Position numbers and translations under genes: made by a program | Notes under the pieces: generated by a model | Seen by the model: the letters and a program-made list of their open reading frames with translations, nothing else | Database searches by the model: none | What the model was told of the DNA's origin: nothing | Assembly (NCBI GenBank): GCA_017993775.1 | Contig: JAGOMA010000042.1 | Coordinates: forward strand, 1-46,718 | Direction of reading: 5' to 3' | DNA: 46,718 bases | DNA from: Chloroflexota bacterium | Lineage (GTDB): Bacteria; Chloroflexota; Anaerolineae; Promineifilales; Promineifilaceae | Shown: in pieces, positions 10,395 through 19,760 of the stretch | How the letters are laid out: each line of letters starts with the position of its first letter | Numbering within the stretch: position 1 is the first letter of the stretch

Positions 10395-11151
10395 AACGTC
10401 CTCGCAAATCGTTCATCTTAATTTTCATCAAATCACGCAGGAATCGCTGCGCTTCTTTGGTGGTATCGACTTTAGAACCGGGTGCATCGATCCAGGTTAC
10501 CGGCACTTCGGCGATGCGGTAGCCAAATTTCTCTGCCAGGTACAAAATCTCCAGGTCGAACGAGAAGCCCATCAGGGTTTGTGTGCGATGGAGCCGCTGA
10601 GCGGTCTCCTGGGTGTAGAGTTTGAAGCCGCATTGGGTATCTCGCACGCCAATGCGAAAGACGTGGTTCACAATCCAACGCAGCCCGCCGCTTAAGACGC
10701 GCCGTTTTAATGATTTGTTGGCTTCTTCGGCTCCGTCGGCTGCGCGAGAACCGACGGCGACGTCGTAGCCTTCTTCGCGCAGTTTGTGCAACAGATTGGC
10801 CAGTTCTTCGATGGGCGTGGAATTATCGGCGTCGGTAAAGAGGATGTATTGGCCTTTGGCGGCCAACATGCCGCGCTGCACGGCGCTGCCTTTGCCCCCA
10901 TTTTGCGGCGCTTTGAGCAGGCGCAAATTCACCAGACCCAGCCCTTCTACCAGAGCGACGGTTTCGTCTTTGGAACCGTCGTCGGCGATGATCAGCTCCC
11001 AGGTCAACCCCATATCTGAAACGTGGGAGGCAATGGCGCCGATGGTGGGCACGATACGTTCTTGCTCGTTGTAGGTGGGGATAACGATAGAAAGCAGCGG
11101 GTCGGTTTCCAGCGGCGTCGTTTTCCAAATTTTGTATTTCTGATAGGACAT
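10387..11151 (-). CDS. GT2 glycosyltransferase, ALG5/dolichyl-phosphate beta-glucosyltransferase-like
   Basis: A 254-residue GT-A enzyme. It has LSIVIPTYNEQERI, IIADDGSKDET, the donor and metal site FTDADNSTP (a DXD-like motif) and GVRDTQCGFKLYTQE, which is characteristic of the ALG5-like branch making polyprenyl-phosphate-linked hexose. No transmembrane segment is evident, unlike many polyprenyl-phosphate enzymes. The start at 11151 is preferred because GGAGGAAAC lies immediately upstream; a frame eight codons longer has no such site. The gene opens the minus-strand block and overlaps the GT4 gene. A polyprenyl-phosphate acceptor is inferred from the family. Confidence 0.9.
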   Translation of the reverse strand: MSYQKYKIWKTTPLETDPLLSIVIPTYNEQERIVPTIGAIASHVSDMGLTWELIIADDGSKDETVALVEGLGLVNLRLLKAPQNGGKGSAVQRGMLAAKGQYILFTDADNSTPIEELANLLHKLREEGYDVAVGSRAADGAEEANKSLKRRVLSGGLRWIVNHVFRIGVRDTQCGFKLYTQETAQRLHRTQTLMGFSFDLEILYLAEKFGYRIAEVPVTWIDAPGSKVDTTKEAQRFLRDLMKIKMNDLRGRYA

Positions 11152-11261
11152 TGTTTCCTCCAGGTGGTCTGGCACTGCTTGACCGGATCATGAATTTCAT
11201 TGGAATTTTTTCGCTCGGCCTGAAAGCGCCGAGTTGGAAGATATTTTCTGCTTTGTTGACT

Positions 11262-11290
11262 AGCATAGGAGGGAACGGCCGTTCACCCAA
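11262..11290 (-). promoter_or_regulatory. Candidate sigma70-type promoter for the glycosyltransferase/Rsb block
   Basis: On the minus strand TTGGGT (11290-11285) and TATGCT (11267-11262) are 17 bases apart, upstream of the GT2 start at 11151. The spacer contains an ACGGCCGT octamer. Just upstream of the -35, TATGAC/GTCATA (11291-11306) forms an inverted repeat that could be an operator. This is inference from consensus only. Confidence 0.4.
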
Positions 11291-11436
11291 TATGACCGAA
11301 GTCATAGGGGAGGCAAAAAAAGGGGGGTTTCTCCCCACTGCGGTACTATTTTTCGGCGTTTGCCGGAATTATTCACTGCCCTTTCACACCGGACGGGCTT
11401 GTCTAAACAAATGGGAGTTCGGCTAAAATAGGCTGT

Positions 11437-12012
11437 ATGGCAGATAACAAAAAGCAAGGGCGATTGCGCATGATCGCCAAACCGCAGGGTGTGTTGGCGG
11501 ACGCCGACGCGTTTGTTTTATTGGGGTTCGGTCTGGGTGTGGGGGCAGACGGCCGTCTCGCCCCAGGCGTTAGTAATTTGGCGCTGGCCAAGTGGGTGGT
11601 GGCCCATAACCCGCTGCGCCTGCCCACCATCACCCAGGAAGGCACTTACCTGGCTCTAAAAGAATTGGAAACGGCCGTGCCCTCGCTGGCCGTAGACACC
11701 TGGGTTATCAATTTGCCCCACGATCCCCGTGTCCATGTAGATACGCATGGCGCGGCGCTGCAAGTGTGGCTCATTTTTAACAATACTGGCATCCGCCGGC
11801 CGGTGCTGGTGACGCATCCTTACCAGTCGGAGCGGGCGCGGCGTATCTTTGCCAAGCTGCCGCTAGACGAACTGATCTTGCCGCCTATAGAGGCAACGGC
11901 CGTGCCCTTTGATCCCACTTCCGACCAACGTTGGACGCGCAGCCTGTTCTGGTATGTTATCTTTGAATTTTTTATGGCGCGGCCCATCGGACGTCTGTTT
12001 GGCTGGTTGTGA
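11437..12012 (+). CDS. DUF218/YdcF-like protein (putative)
   Basis: A 191-residue protein. Features that suggest the DUF218 (YdcF/SanA-like) fold are FVLLGFGLGVGADGR near the N-terminus, ALAKWVVAHNP, PTITQEGTYLALKELE and LVTHPYQSERARRIFAKL. A C-terminal aromatic segment (YVIFEFFMARPIGRLFGWL) may associate with the membrane. Family members act near envelope polysaccharide metabolism, but their reaction is poorly defined, and no catalytic residue is claimed. The ATG at 11437 lies only eight bases after a TAAAAT that could be a -10 element, so it may be translated from a very short leader. It diverges from the glycosyltransferase block and stands alone before a 224-base gap. Confidence 0.6.
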   Translation: MADNKKQGRLRMIAKPQGVLADADAFVLLGFGLGVGADGRLAPGVSNLALAKWVVAHNPLRLPTITQEGTYLALKELETAVPSLAVDTWVINLPHDPRVHVDTHGAALQVWLIFNNTGIRRPVLVTHPYQSERARRIFAKLPLDELILPPIEATAVPFDPTSDQRWTRSLFWYVIFEFFMARPIGRLFGWL

Positions 12013-12072
12013 GCGTGGAGTTCGGCAGAGGAGACGATCTGCGCACAGGCGCAGCACCTTAAATGACGGGAT

Positions 12073-12141
12073 ACGGGTGAACACGGATTCTTAGCCGTGT
12101 TCACCCGCGTCAATCTGTGCCCTATTTTTGAAGGAGAAAGG
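12073..12141 (+). repeat. Dispersed GTGTTCA...GCGTCAATC element, copy 1
   Basis: This stretch contains GTGAACACGGATTCTT, GTGTTCACCCGCGTCAATC and a tail CCTATTTTTGAAGGAG. A closely similar element lies at 26029-26104 in the same orientation and also ends in CCTATTTTCGAAGGAG. The GTGAACACGG and CCGTGTTCAC parts form an inverted repeat. It lies between the DUF218-like gene and the GT-C-like gene. Confidence 0.8.
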
Positions 12142-12236
12142 TTTGGCTCCGGTTGGTACCAGTTTGCTATGCCATGCCGTGAAGTCGAGGTGAAAAAGTG
12201 GCGCGGGGCTGCAAATCCAGACGTATCCTATGAGGG

Positions 12237-15200
12237 ATGAGCAGTCCGATGAACGAATTACCCGCCGGGACCGACCCCGCGCTTACGCCTGACGAAACGA
12301 CCCTAAGGGAAAACGGCCGTGTCCTCCAAACCAACCAGGTCAGCGCCTTCATCGCCCGGCAAAACCCCTATCTGCTCACCGCGCTAATCATCTGCCTGGC
12401 TTATCACGCCACCCTCTCCTTCTACACCTACACCCGCACCTACGACGCATTCGTCCACATATTTTTTGGCGACCATTACGCCCGCTCCTGGTTTGATCCC
12501 TGGGATTCTCGCTGGTACACCGGCTTTACCCTCACTAGCTACCCGCCAGGCTCCCAGCAAACCATCGCCCTGCTCTCCAACCTGGTCGGGTTAGGATACG
12601 CCTTCGTCATCGCTCAAACCTTCGCCCTGCTGATGTGTACCGTGGGTATTTACCGTTTCTCCAAAATATGGGTTAGCGAGGAAGCCGCCGGTTACGCCGC
12701 CCTCCTGTTTGTTTTTTCCTCCAGCATCACCGAGACGGTCCACGTTTTTGGCCAACTGCCCACTACGTTTTCCCTGGGTTTTTTGTTAAACGCACTGCCC
12801 TTTGTTTATCGCTGGCTGGACAAGGGGGAGTGGAAAATACTATTTGCTGCCTGGGCGATGAACGCCGCCACCACCGCCGGGCATCACGTAACCACCCTCT
12901 TTGGCGCGGTCTTTTTTGTCGCCCCGGTGATCGGTTTGGCGATAGTGGAAAAATTTCGCACGCCGCTGCCGGAAGAACTGACCCAACGCCCGGCCAAAGT
13001 GACTCGCAAAAACCTGAAGCCGCTGCTCTTTCGCCGCCTGCGCCGCATTGTTCCGGTCACGTTTCGCGCGGGCATCTACGGCGTCGGCATGATCGCCGTT
13101 TTGGTGCTTGTGGTGCTGCCTTACTGGTTATGGAGCCGTTCCGATCCGATTACCCAGGTGTCCATCCCACATGCCTCGCGCGACTCGTTTCTGGTGAACA
13201 CCTCCGCCGGGCTGGTTTTTTGGTTGGTTCCGTATGGCGTCACGCTGCTGATTTTGCCGTATGTGGTCTACAAAGGGTTTTCCACCAGGGCATGGCCGCT
13301 GATGCTTTCCTGGTGTTTGTTATTTTTTCTGGGGACGGGCGGCACAACGCCTTACCCTAAACTGCTCCTGGGCGGGGCGTTTGAGATTTTGACTCTAGAC
13401 CGATTTACATTTTGGGCCACGATTGTGCTGCTGCCGTTTGCCGGAGAATTTGTGCGGAGTATGCGCCACGGCCGTTTCGCCCGCTATCTCAACGAACAAT
13501 TCGGCCAATTCACCTGGCGCGCCGCCCAAATTGGCCTGGTTCTCAGTTATGTTCTCGCCTCCATATTTGTCGCCAACCTGACCCAATTCCGCCGTTTCCA
13601 ACCCGCGCCCATCGATATCAACCCCATCGTACGCTTCATGGAAAAAGACGAACATTGGCGCTGGCGCTACCTCACCCTCGGTTTTGGCGATCAGGTTGCC
13701 TGGCTCAGCGCCCACATGGAAGCCAACATGATCGACGGCAACTACCACTCCGCCCGCCGCCTGCCCGAACTTACAACAACGCCCATCGAGCGCTTGGAAG
13801 GGGCCAAATACAGCGGCATACCAGGGATTGGTTCCTTGCAGCAATTTTTAGCCGTGCCGGACAAGTACAACCTCAAATTTGTCTTCTCCAACGACCAGTT
13901 TTATGATCCGCTGCTGTTTTTTTCTGGCTGGCATCGCTTGCAGCGCCTGGAAAACGGCATCATGGTCTGGGAAAAAGGGGATATCCCGCCGCTGCCGGAA
14001 GTGCTGCCGCGCAAAGATATTCCCACCTATCAAAAAATCATGTGGGGCACAGTGCCCATGGGCGCGCTGATTTTGGGGATGATGGTGATGACGGCCGTTT
14101 TCTGGCTGCCACCCGCGCAACAATTAGCCAACTTCCTCGGCCTCACCGCGCTTGTGCGCCGCGCCGACTTACTGCGCTGGCCCCGCCCGCTGTTTGGGCG
14201 CGTCTGGGGCTGGCTGGACAGCCGCCTGCTCCGCTGGTCGGCCGTGCCTGAAGACGACAATTCACGAGTGCTGCGCTGGCAGGTCTGGCTGGATTGGATC
14301 CAGTCGCTGCCCCGGCCCAGACCCGCGCCTCCTTCGGCGCGGTTGGTGCGTTCGCTGCTGCTGCTGGTTATCCTGGTCATGGGCACGGCCGTTGCCCTCA
14401 CCCTGCGTCACAGGCAAGTCACGGACCCTGTTCATCTGGTCGAAGCCTACTACGACGACCTCGACTTTCGGCGTTTCAGTCTGGCTTATGAACGTCTGGA
14501 CCCCGTCGCTCGCCCCACATACGATCAATACCTGCTGGAAATGTCGGTTACAAATGGCCTGGTGGCTTCGTATGGCAAATTAGACAGCGTGGTGGTGCGC
14601 GTCGTCGAGCGCGAGCCGGACCGGATCGTGGTCCAGGCTGAAAGCACCCTCATTACCGCCGTGGATTATTACACCACAACCCGCCAGCACGTATTGCTGC
14701 TGCGTGACGGCCGTTGGGTCATCCAACCCGACACCCCTGATGTCACCATCCCGCCGGACGCTTTTTTTCGCAAGGGTGTTGTCGATTGGTATGCGGCCGG
14801 ACGCCGCCGTGTTACCACCACACCCACGGCCTTTGGTGATGTGTTAGACCGTCCCGAACTGCAAATTTTGTCGGCGCGGCTGGTGTGGGTAAACGGCCGT
14901 TACAGCGTCGTCGGCGAACTCATCAACACCGACAACGACCCGGCCGACATCACCGTCGCCGCCCACCTCTACGACAAAGACGGCCAGATAATTGTCTGGT
15001 ACAACGCCCAACAGGCGCTCATCCACAAACTCCTGCCCAAAGAAGTTACCCCGTTTCGGGTCGATTTTGAAGGCGTGGCCGGCCTGACACTGGCCGGTCA
15101 GCCTGCGCCCATCGAGTTTGAACCCAACGCTTTCTTCCCGTTGGCCATAGAAAATCCGCCGACATCGTTTGCCGTTTACGGCCGTGCGCTGGTAACCACC

Positions 15201-15602
15201 TATGATCTTGAACGGGAAGTTGCCGCCCAGGATATTCAAGCCTGCGTGGACGCCGACGGCCGTATTCATCTCACCGGCCGCCTGCACAACACCGGCACAC
15301 AGGAAGCCACCATCCCCCACATTCTCGTCACCCTCTACGATGCCCAAAACCGCGTCCAGTGGGTTGATGATTTTTACCAGGAGGAAGGCGTTCGGCCGCA
15401 GCGGACCCAACCCTTCGACCTGCTCCTGACTGCTTACCAGGATGTGGCCGTGCTGCTGGACAACGGGGATGTGTACGCCAACATCCTCCAGGAAGAAATT
15501 AACCCCAGCGCCAACTGGGCCGAACGTATCCCCCTGCCCGAAGGCGCGGGTTACGCCTCGCTGCGTGTCAGCGTGAACTATTTTGTGGGAGGCACGCAGT
15601 GA
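12237..15602 (+). CDS. Large GT-C-like membrane protein with extracytoplasmic NTF2-like and FxLYD-like domains
   Basis: A 1121-residue protein. Residues 43-600 hold about eleven to thirteen hydrophobic segments. The first external loop has acidic and His residues (TYDAFVHIFFGDHYARSW; Asp70, His74, His80), resembling GT-C glycosyltransferases that use polyprenyl-linked donors. A single span at about 703-723 then leads outside the membrane. Residues 728-845 resemble an NTF2-like domain, and about 874-950 and 994-1080 look like two FxLYD beta-sandwich domains. GT-C activity is inferred from topology and not proven by motif. ATG codons at 12237 and 12249 are both possible; neither has an ideal ribosome binding site. 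The stop overlaps the next gene's GTG, indicating coupling with an Ig-like lipoprotein and a hydrolase. Confidence 0.75.
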   Translation: MSSPMNELPAGTDPALTPDETTLRENGRVLQTNQVSAFIARQNPYLLTALIICLAYHATLSFYTYTRTYDAFVHIFFGDHYARSWFDPWDSRWYTGFTLTSYPPGSQQTIALLSNLVGLGYAFVIAQTFALLMCTVGIYRFSKIWVSEEAAGYAALLFVFSSSITETVHVFGQLPTTFSLGFLLNALPFVYRWLDKGEWKILFAAWAMNAATTAGHHVTTLFGAVFFVAPVIGLAIVEKFRTPLPEELTQRPAKVTRKNLKPLLFRRLRRIVPVTFRAGIYGVGMIAVLVLVVLPYWLWSRSDPITQVSIPHASRDSFLVNTSAGLVFWLVPYGVTLLILPYVVYKGFSTRAWPLMLSWCLLFFLGTGGTTPYPKLLLGGAFEILTLDRFTFWATIVLLPFAGEFVRSMRHGRFARYLNEQFGQFTWRAAQIGLVLSYVLASIFVANLTQFRRFQPAPIDINPIVRFMEKDEHWRWRYLTLGFGDQVAWLSAHMEANMIDGNYHSARRLPELTTTPIERLEGAKYSGIPGIGSLQQFLAVPDKYNLKFVFSNDQFYDPLLFFSGWHRLQRLENGIMVWEKGDIPPLPEVLPRKDIPTYQKIMWGTVPMGALILGMMVMTAVFWLPPAQQLANFLGLTALVRRADLLRWPRPLFGRVWGWLDSRLLRWSAVPEDDNSRVLRWQVWLDWIQSLPRPRPAPPSARLVRSLLLLVILVMGTAVALTLRHRQVTDPVHLVEAYYDDLDFRRFSLAYERLDPVARPTYDQYLLEMSVTNGLVASYGKLDSVVVRVVEREPDRIVVQAESTLITAVDYYTTTRQHVLLLRDGRWVIQPDTPDVTIPPDAFFRKGVVDWYAAGRRRVTTTPTAFGDVLDRPELQILSARLVWVNGRYSVVGELINTDNDPADITVAAHLYDKDGQIIVWYNAQQALIHKLLPKEVTPFRVDFEGVAGLTLAGQPAPIEFEPNAFFPLAIENPPTSFAVYGRALVTTYDLEREVAAQDIQACVDADGRIHLTGRLHNTGTQEATIPHILVTLYDAQNRVQWVDDFYQEEGVRPQRTQPFDLLLTAYQDVAVLLDNGDVYANILQEEINPSANWAERIPLPEGAGYASLRVSVNYFVGGTQ

Positions 15603-16852
15603 AGCTCCGACCCATTCGCCGCTTTGTCTGGTTGGCGCTGCTGTTGGTGTTGATGGCGTGTCGCGCCGCGCCGATGGAAACGCCGTTTGTGCTGACGGGC
15701 AGCCTGCCCATCAGCGCGCCGCGCACGGCCGTTGTCGGTGAGCCGGTTGTGGTGACGGTGGGTCCGGTGGCTGCGCCCGACCAAACGGCCGTTACCCTGA
15801 CGGCCGTTGGCAGCTATGGCCCCATCGTGCTGCGGTCTACCTTTCTGGGTGGCAGCGCCTGGTTTCAAATCCCGGCGCACCTGACCACCCATTCCGGCGC
15901 GGTGACGCTTTTGGCCGCCTCCGGCAGCGCGCGCGGCCAGGCAGACCTGGACTTGCAGCCGCAGAAACCCATCGAGCCGATTACGCCGCTGGTGGGCGCG
16001 CGGTCCATCATTGCCGATGGCGGGCACTACGCCATGTCGGTCGTCGTGCCGTTTGATCGTTTTGGCAATCCGGTGGCCGAGGGCACGGCCGTTCATCTGC
16101 GTATCCTCCACCCTGGCAACGTCTTGCAGGAAATCCAGTCGCCTGTGCGCCATTTGCTGGCCTGGGAGCGTGTCTACAGCCGCACCATCGCCGGGCGCGC
16201 CCTGATCAGCGCTGAAGTTGAGGGCCAGCATGGGCCAGAAAGCACTCTGGAAGAAATAGCCGGTTGGCCTGTTCCTTTTGCCCTCACCGCCGAACCGGCT
16301 GCGCTGCCCGCCGATGGTTCCCAACTGCTCGCGCTGCGCACGGCCGTCATTCAGGATCGTTTTGGCAATCTTATGCCCGATGGCACACAGATCACCTTCG
16401 TGGCTGTGGGTCCGGCCGGCGATACGCGCATTATCCCGGCGCAAACCCTGGACGGGGTGGCCGAAACCATGATGCAGGCGCCGGCTTCGCCCGGCGTTTA
16501 TCTGGTGAAGGCGACTATTCTGGGCATGGAAAGCGCCCTGCTGCGCATCGCCTTTACGCCGGGTCCGGCGGTGGGCAGTTTCCCCGTCCGTGTGGCGGTG
16601 GATTCGGCTCAGGCGATGCTGCGCCTGACGGCTGGTCCGATTACGGCCGTTCTTCAGCAATATGTTCCCGATGGCACGCCCGTCGTTTTCACCATCACCG
16701 CGCCAGACGGGCAGATGTGGTCGGAAACGGCCGTTACCGATGCCGGGTATGCCTCTGTTGATATACGGCTCGCGCACCTGACCAGCGGTGCGTACACGGC
16801 CGTGGCCGCCGCCGGTTCCGGCCAGGGGACCACACGGTTCAGTGTGCCATGA
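15599..16852 (+). CDS. Secreted lipoprotein with invasin/Big-like Ig domains
   Basis: A 417-residue exported protein. The N-terminus has basic residues, a hydrophobic core (WLALLLVL) and a lipobox-like LMAC, with Cys21 as the probable lipidation site. The rest is beta-rich, with recurring segments such as DRFGNPVAEGTAVHLRI, DRFGNLMPDGTQITFVA and QQYVPDGTPVVFTI. These resemble Big_1/invasin-type Ig repeats (at least three units). The start is a GTG at 15599 that overlaps the TGA of the preceding gene (GTGA), so it is translationally coupled. It precedes the GH5-like gene by nine bases. A scaffold role on the cell surface for the membrane enzyme and hydrolase is inferred. Confidence 0.75.
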   Translation: MKLRPIRRFVWLALLLVLMACRAAPMETPFVLTGSLPISAPRTAVVGEPVVVTVGPVAAPDQTAVTLTAVGSYGPIVLRSTFLGGSAWFQIPAHLTTHSGAVTLLAASGSARGQADLDLQPQKPIEPITPLVGARSIIADGGHYAMSVVVPFDRFGNPVAEGTAVHLRILHPGNVLQEIQSPVRHLLAWERVYSRTIAGRALISAEVEGQHGPESTLEEIAGWPVPFALTAEPAALPADGSQLLALRTAVIQDRFGNLMPDGTQITFVAVGPAGDTRIIPAQTLDGVAETMMQAPASPGVYLVKATILGMESALLRIAFTPGPAVGSFPVRVAVDSAQAMLRLTAGPITAVLQQYVPDGTPVVFTITAPDGQMWSETAVTDAGYASVDIRLAHLTSGAYTAVAAAGSGQGTTRFSVP

Positions 16853-16861
16853 GCGTCGACT

Positions 16862-18634
16862 ATGTCTAAGACTCGGCTCAAAATCGTCCTCTGGCTGATA
16901 TTGGGGGTGACGGCCGTTACCCTGGTTTTGGGCACGATCACCAGCGCTGCCCGTCTGATCGCCTATTTTCAAGCAGGCGCGGATCCCGCTTCTGCGCTCC
17001 ACATTGTGCCCAACGTGCCGCCCGATTTGCAAGTTGCGCTGGCCTGGCTGCCCGATGACGCCGATACTGGCCGCCAGATGGAACCACTCACCCGCACCCA
17101 GATTGAATCGGCTTATTTGCGCGCTTGGTTTCAGTGGAACATCTCCTATCTGCGCGGCGAGCCGTATGGATTGCAAACCTACTTCGTAGGTCCGGCTTTG
17201 GCCGCCGCTGATGAAGCTGTGCTGGCTGCCGGACTGCAAGGCTTTTCGCTGGCCCAGACTGACCTGTCTCACCAGCTCCAGCTCCACTTTTACGCCGCCG
17301 ATGGCTCGATTGTCTCGCTGACAGCCCACGATGTTCTGGTGGCCCAAATTATCCGCGACGCTGCGGGCGCGCCTATTTTTTCCGGTGTAACCCAGGCTGA
17401 TTATGACGTGGTGATGATGTTGGAAGATGGCAATTGGCGCGTGCGTCATTGGGTGCGCCGCCGGGCGGTACCGCTGGCTGTGGCGACGCAAGTGGCAGAA
17501 GTTCCGGCCGATTTCGTGCGTGTGGATGGCGGGCAGTTGCTGGTGGGGGAACGGCCGTTTCCCATCCGCGGCGTCAATTATTATCCCCAGGCCACTCCCT
17601 GGCTGGCATTCTGGCCTGCTTACGATCCGGCCATCATTGAACAAGATTTGGGACAGATTGAGTCTCTTGGGCTAAACACCGTGCGCATTTTCGTGCCCTA
17701 TCCTCTGCCCAAACCCGATCCCCTGGCCGACGGCCCGCCCGCCGCCGATGTAGACTCGGAAGCGCTTTTCCGGCAAAATCTGGCCGATTTTTTGGACAAG
17801 GCCGAGAGCCATCACCTGAAAGTGATCGTGACGCTGTTCGATTTTCGTACCGATTACCAGATATTGCTGTGGCCCAACGCCGACCGCGCGTTGGCAGCCA
17901 TTGTGCCTTATTTTGCCGATCATCCGGCTGTTTTGGCCTGGGATCTGAAAAACGAACCGGACCTCGACCAGCCGGGGAACACGCCGGAAATGGTCAATGC
18001 CTGGTTGGAGTACATTGCCTGGCAAGTGCGCCGTCAGGACGCCAACCATTTGATCACCATTGGCTGGAGCGAGAGCGAGGCGGCGGCGCAGTTAGCCGAG
18101 GTGGTGGATTTTGTGTCGTTTCATGAGTATGGCGCGCCGGCTGATTTGCCGGAGAAATATGCGCAGCTGCGTACGGCCGTGCCCCACAAACCCATCGTGC
18201 TGACCGAATTTGGTCTGTCTACCTGGAATAGTTCCTTCTTCCCCGGCGGCCACACGGAAAATGAGCAGGCGGTTTATTACGCTGCCATGCGGCAGGCCCT
18301 GGCCGAAACCGACGCTGCCGGTTATATCGCCTGGACGCTGTATGATTTTGCCAGCGTGCCGTCGAACGTGGCCGGACGCGCGCCCTGGCGAATCGGATCG
18401 CAGGAGCATCTGGGTATTCTGCACGCGGATGGCGCGTCTAAGCCGGCCGCGCTGCTGTTGGGGGAAACGAGCGACTGGGGGGTGAAACGGCCGTTTTTCC
18501 TGGCCCGCTTCCTAAAACCATTCTGGCGCACGATTTGGATCGTGTTGGGCGGTTGTATTCTGGGCGGCATCTGGTTGGCGCGGCGCAAACGCGCGCCAAA
18601 ACCAGACGCCCTACCAGCCGATTGTAACCAGTAG
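16862..18634 (+). CDS. Membrane-anchored glycoside hydrolase, GH5-like (clan A)
   Basis: A 590-residue protein. Residues 8-28 form an N-terminal membrane anchor and about 543-563 a C-terminal span, followed by a basic tail. Residues 80-205 form an N-terminal domain rich in aromatic residues. Residues 220-510 form a TIM-barrel hydrolase: it opens with RGVNYYPQ, carries the acid/base Glu365 in WDLKNEPD and the nucleophile Glu449 in VLTEFGLS, and has FHEYG between them. This is the clan GH-A layout (GH5 and relatives), giving retaining cleavage of a beta-glycan outside the cell. The linkage is unknown. In this operon it may trim or release a glycan made or exported by the GT-C-like protein. Confidence 0.85.
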   Translation: MSKTRLKIVLWLILGVTAVTLVLGTITSAARLIAYFQAGADPASALHIVPNVPPDLQVALAWLPDDADTGRQMEPLTRTQIESAYLRAWFQWNISYLRGEPYGLQTYFVGPALAAADEAVLAAGLQGFSLAQTDLSHQLQLHFYAADGSIVSLTAHDVLVAQIIRDAAGAPIFSGVTQADYDVVMMLEDGNWRVRHWVRRRAVPLAVATQVAEVPADFVRVDGGQLLVGERPFPIRGVNYYPQATPWLAFWPAYDPAIIEQDLGQIESLGLNTVRIFVPYPLPKPDPLADGPPAADVDSEALFRQNLADFLDKAESHHLKVIVTLFDFRTDYQILLWPNADRALAAIVPYFADHPAVLAWDLKNEPDLDQPGNTPEMVNAWLEYIAWQVRRQDANHLITIGWSESEAAAQLAEVVDFVSFHEYGAPADLPEKYAQLRTAVPHKPIVLTEFGLSTWNSSFFPGGHTENEQAVYYAAMRQALAETDAAGYIAWTLYDFASVPSNVAGRAPWRIGSQEHLGILHADGASKPAALLLGETSDWGVKRPFFLARFLKPFWRTIWIVLGGCILGGIWLARRKRAPKPDALPADCNQ

Positions 18635-18696
18635 ACACCAACCTGGTGGCGTTACTGAATTCCCTGAGGAACGAAAATTGAATAATTTACACGTGT

Positions 18697-18731
18697 AGAT
18701 TGGTCCAATTTCAGAAGATTGGACCAATCTT
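18697..18731. repeat. Paired palindromic intergenic repeat, copy 3
   Basis: GATTGGTCCAATT and GATTGGACCAATC are separated by TCAGAA. The element lies between two convergent genes, the plus-strand GH5-like gene and the minus-strand MDR gene. This position would suit a bidirectional terminator or stem-loop, but there is no clear U-tract. Confidence 0.85.
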
Positions 18732-18776
18732 ACGCATGTTATTTAATTTTCAAACCTGAGCCAGCGCGCCCTGGTG

Positions 18777-19760
18777 TCAGACTGAAGGCTCAGGGGCGAT
18801 GGTGATGATGACCTTTCCTCGGGCGTGCCCTGCTTCAAGATACCGGATGGCTACGGCCGTTTCGCTCAACGGATAGCAGCGGTCGATAACCGGTATAACT
18901 TTGCCAGATGCCAGTAGTTCTGAAATAAACACAAGATCGGCCTGATCTGATTTGGCCGTGGCCATCAGACCAATGCGCTGTTGACTGGTTTTGGATGCCC
19001 AGGCTCCGAGGGTGATCACCTGAAACAATTGCGCCAGCGTTGTAAAGCCAGCCACCACACAAACGCCCTCCGGCTTCAGCGCCCGCTTATAATCCGCAAC
19101 CGTGCGGTTGCCGACCGCATCATAGATCAGATCATACTGCTGCCCGGTTTTGGTGAAATCTTCTCGCGTGTAATCAATGACATGGTCGGCCCCAAGCGAG
19201 CGCACCAGCTCCAGATTGCGGCCGCTGCACACGCCGGTGACTTCCGTATCGAACGATTTGGCAATCTGCACGGCAAATGACCCCACGCCGCCCGAAGCGC
19301 CGTTGATCAGGACCTTTTGTGCCGGCTGAATTTGGCCTGAGTTTCGCAGACCTTGTAAAGCGGTGAAGGCCACGACGGGAACGGCCGTTGCCTGCACAAA
19401 CGATAAATTTGCCGGCTTTAGCGCCAGATTTTCTTCCCGCGTGCACACATACTCAGCAAAACCACCCGTAGACACATCGCCAAATACCGCGTCACCAGGT
19501 TTAAACTGTGTCACTTTGTCGCCAACCGCCTCCACATGTCCGGCGATGTCGGCGCCAAGAAATATATTTTTAGGTTTCCGAAACCCATCTGATAAACGAA
19601 CCAAAAACGGCGCTCCGCGCATTCGATGCCAATCCAGAGGGTTGGCGGCTGCGGCCACCACTTTCACCAACACTTCATTCTCTTTGGGCGTCGGTTTCGC
19701 CACCTCTTTTAACTGCAAAACATCGGGTGAGCCGTATTTTTCAAAGACAATCGCTTTCAT
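18777..19760 (-). CDS. MDR-superfamily NAD(P)-dependent oxidoreductase (quinone reductase-like)
   Basis: A 327-residue medium-chain dehydrogenase/reductase. The N-terminal GroES-like domain runs to about residue 120 and contains NPLDWHRMRG and GADIAGHVEAVGD. The Rossmann domain has the dinucleotide motif INGASGGVGSFAVQIAK. Structural and catalytic zinc ligands are absent, so it belongs with the zinc-free quinone oxidoreductases (COG0604-type). The start at 19760 is chosen because its ATGA overlaps the rhodanese stop; a frame 14 codons longer would intrude further into that gene. The coupling suggests both proteins act on related reactive or sulfur-containing compounds, but this is inference. 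Confidence 0.92.
   Translation of the reverse strand: MKAIVFEKYGSPDVLQLKEVAKPTPKENEVLVKVVAAAANPLDWHRMRGAPFLVRLSDGFRKPKNIFLGADIAGHVEAVGDKVTQFKPGDAVFGDVSTGGFAEYVCTREENLALKPANLSFVQATAVPVVAFTALQGLRNSGQIQPAQKVLINGASGGVGSFAVQIAKSFDTEVTGVCSGRNLELVRSLGADHVIDYTREDFTKTGQQYDLIYDAVGNRTVADYKRALKPEGVCVVAGFTTLAQLFQVITLGAWASKTSQQRIGLMATAKSDQADLVFISELLASGKVIPVIDRCYPLSETAVAIRYLEAGHARGKVIITIAPEPSV

Noticed and set aside
15578..17644. 688-codon minus-strand open frame
   Set aside because: It lies opposite the Ig-like lipoprotein and GH5-like genes, has His/Arg/Gly-rich composition with no domain, and is a shadow of real plus-strand genes.
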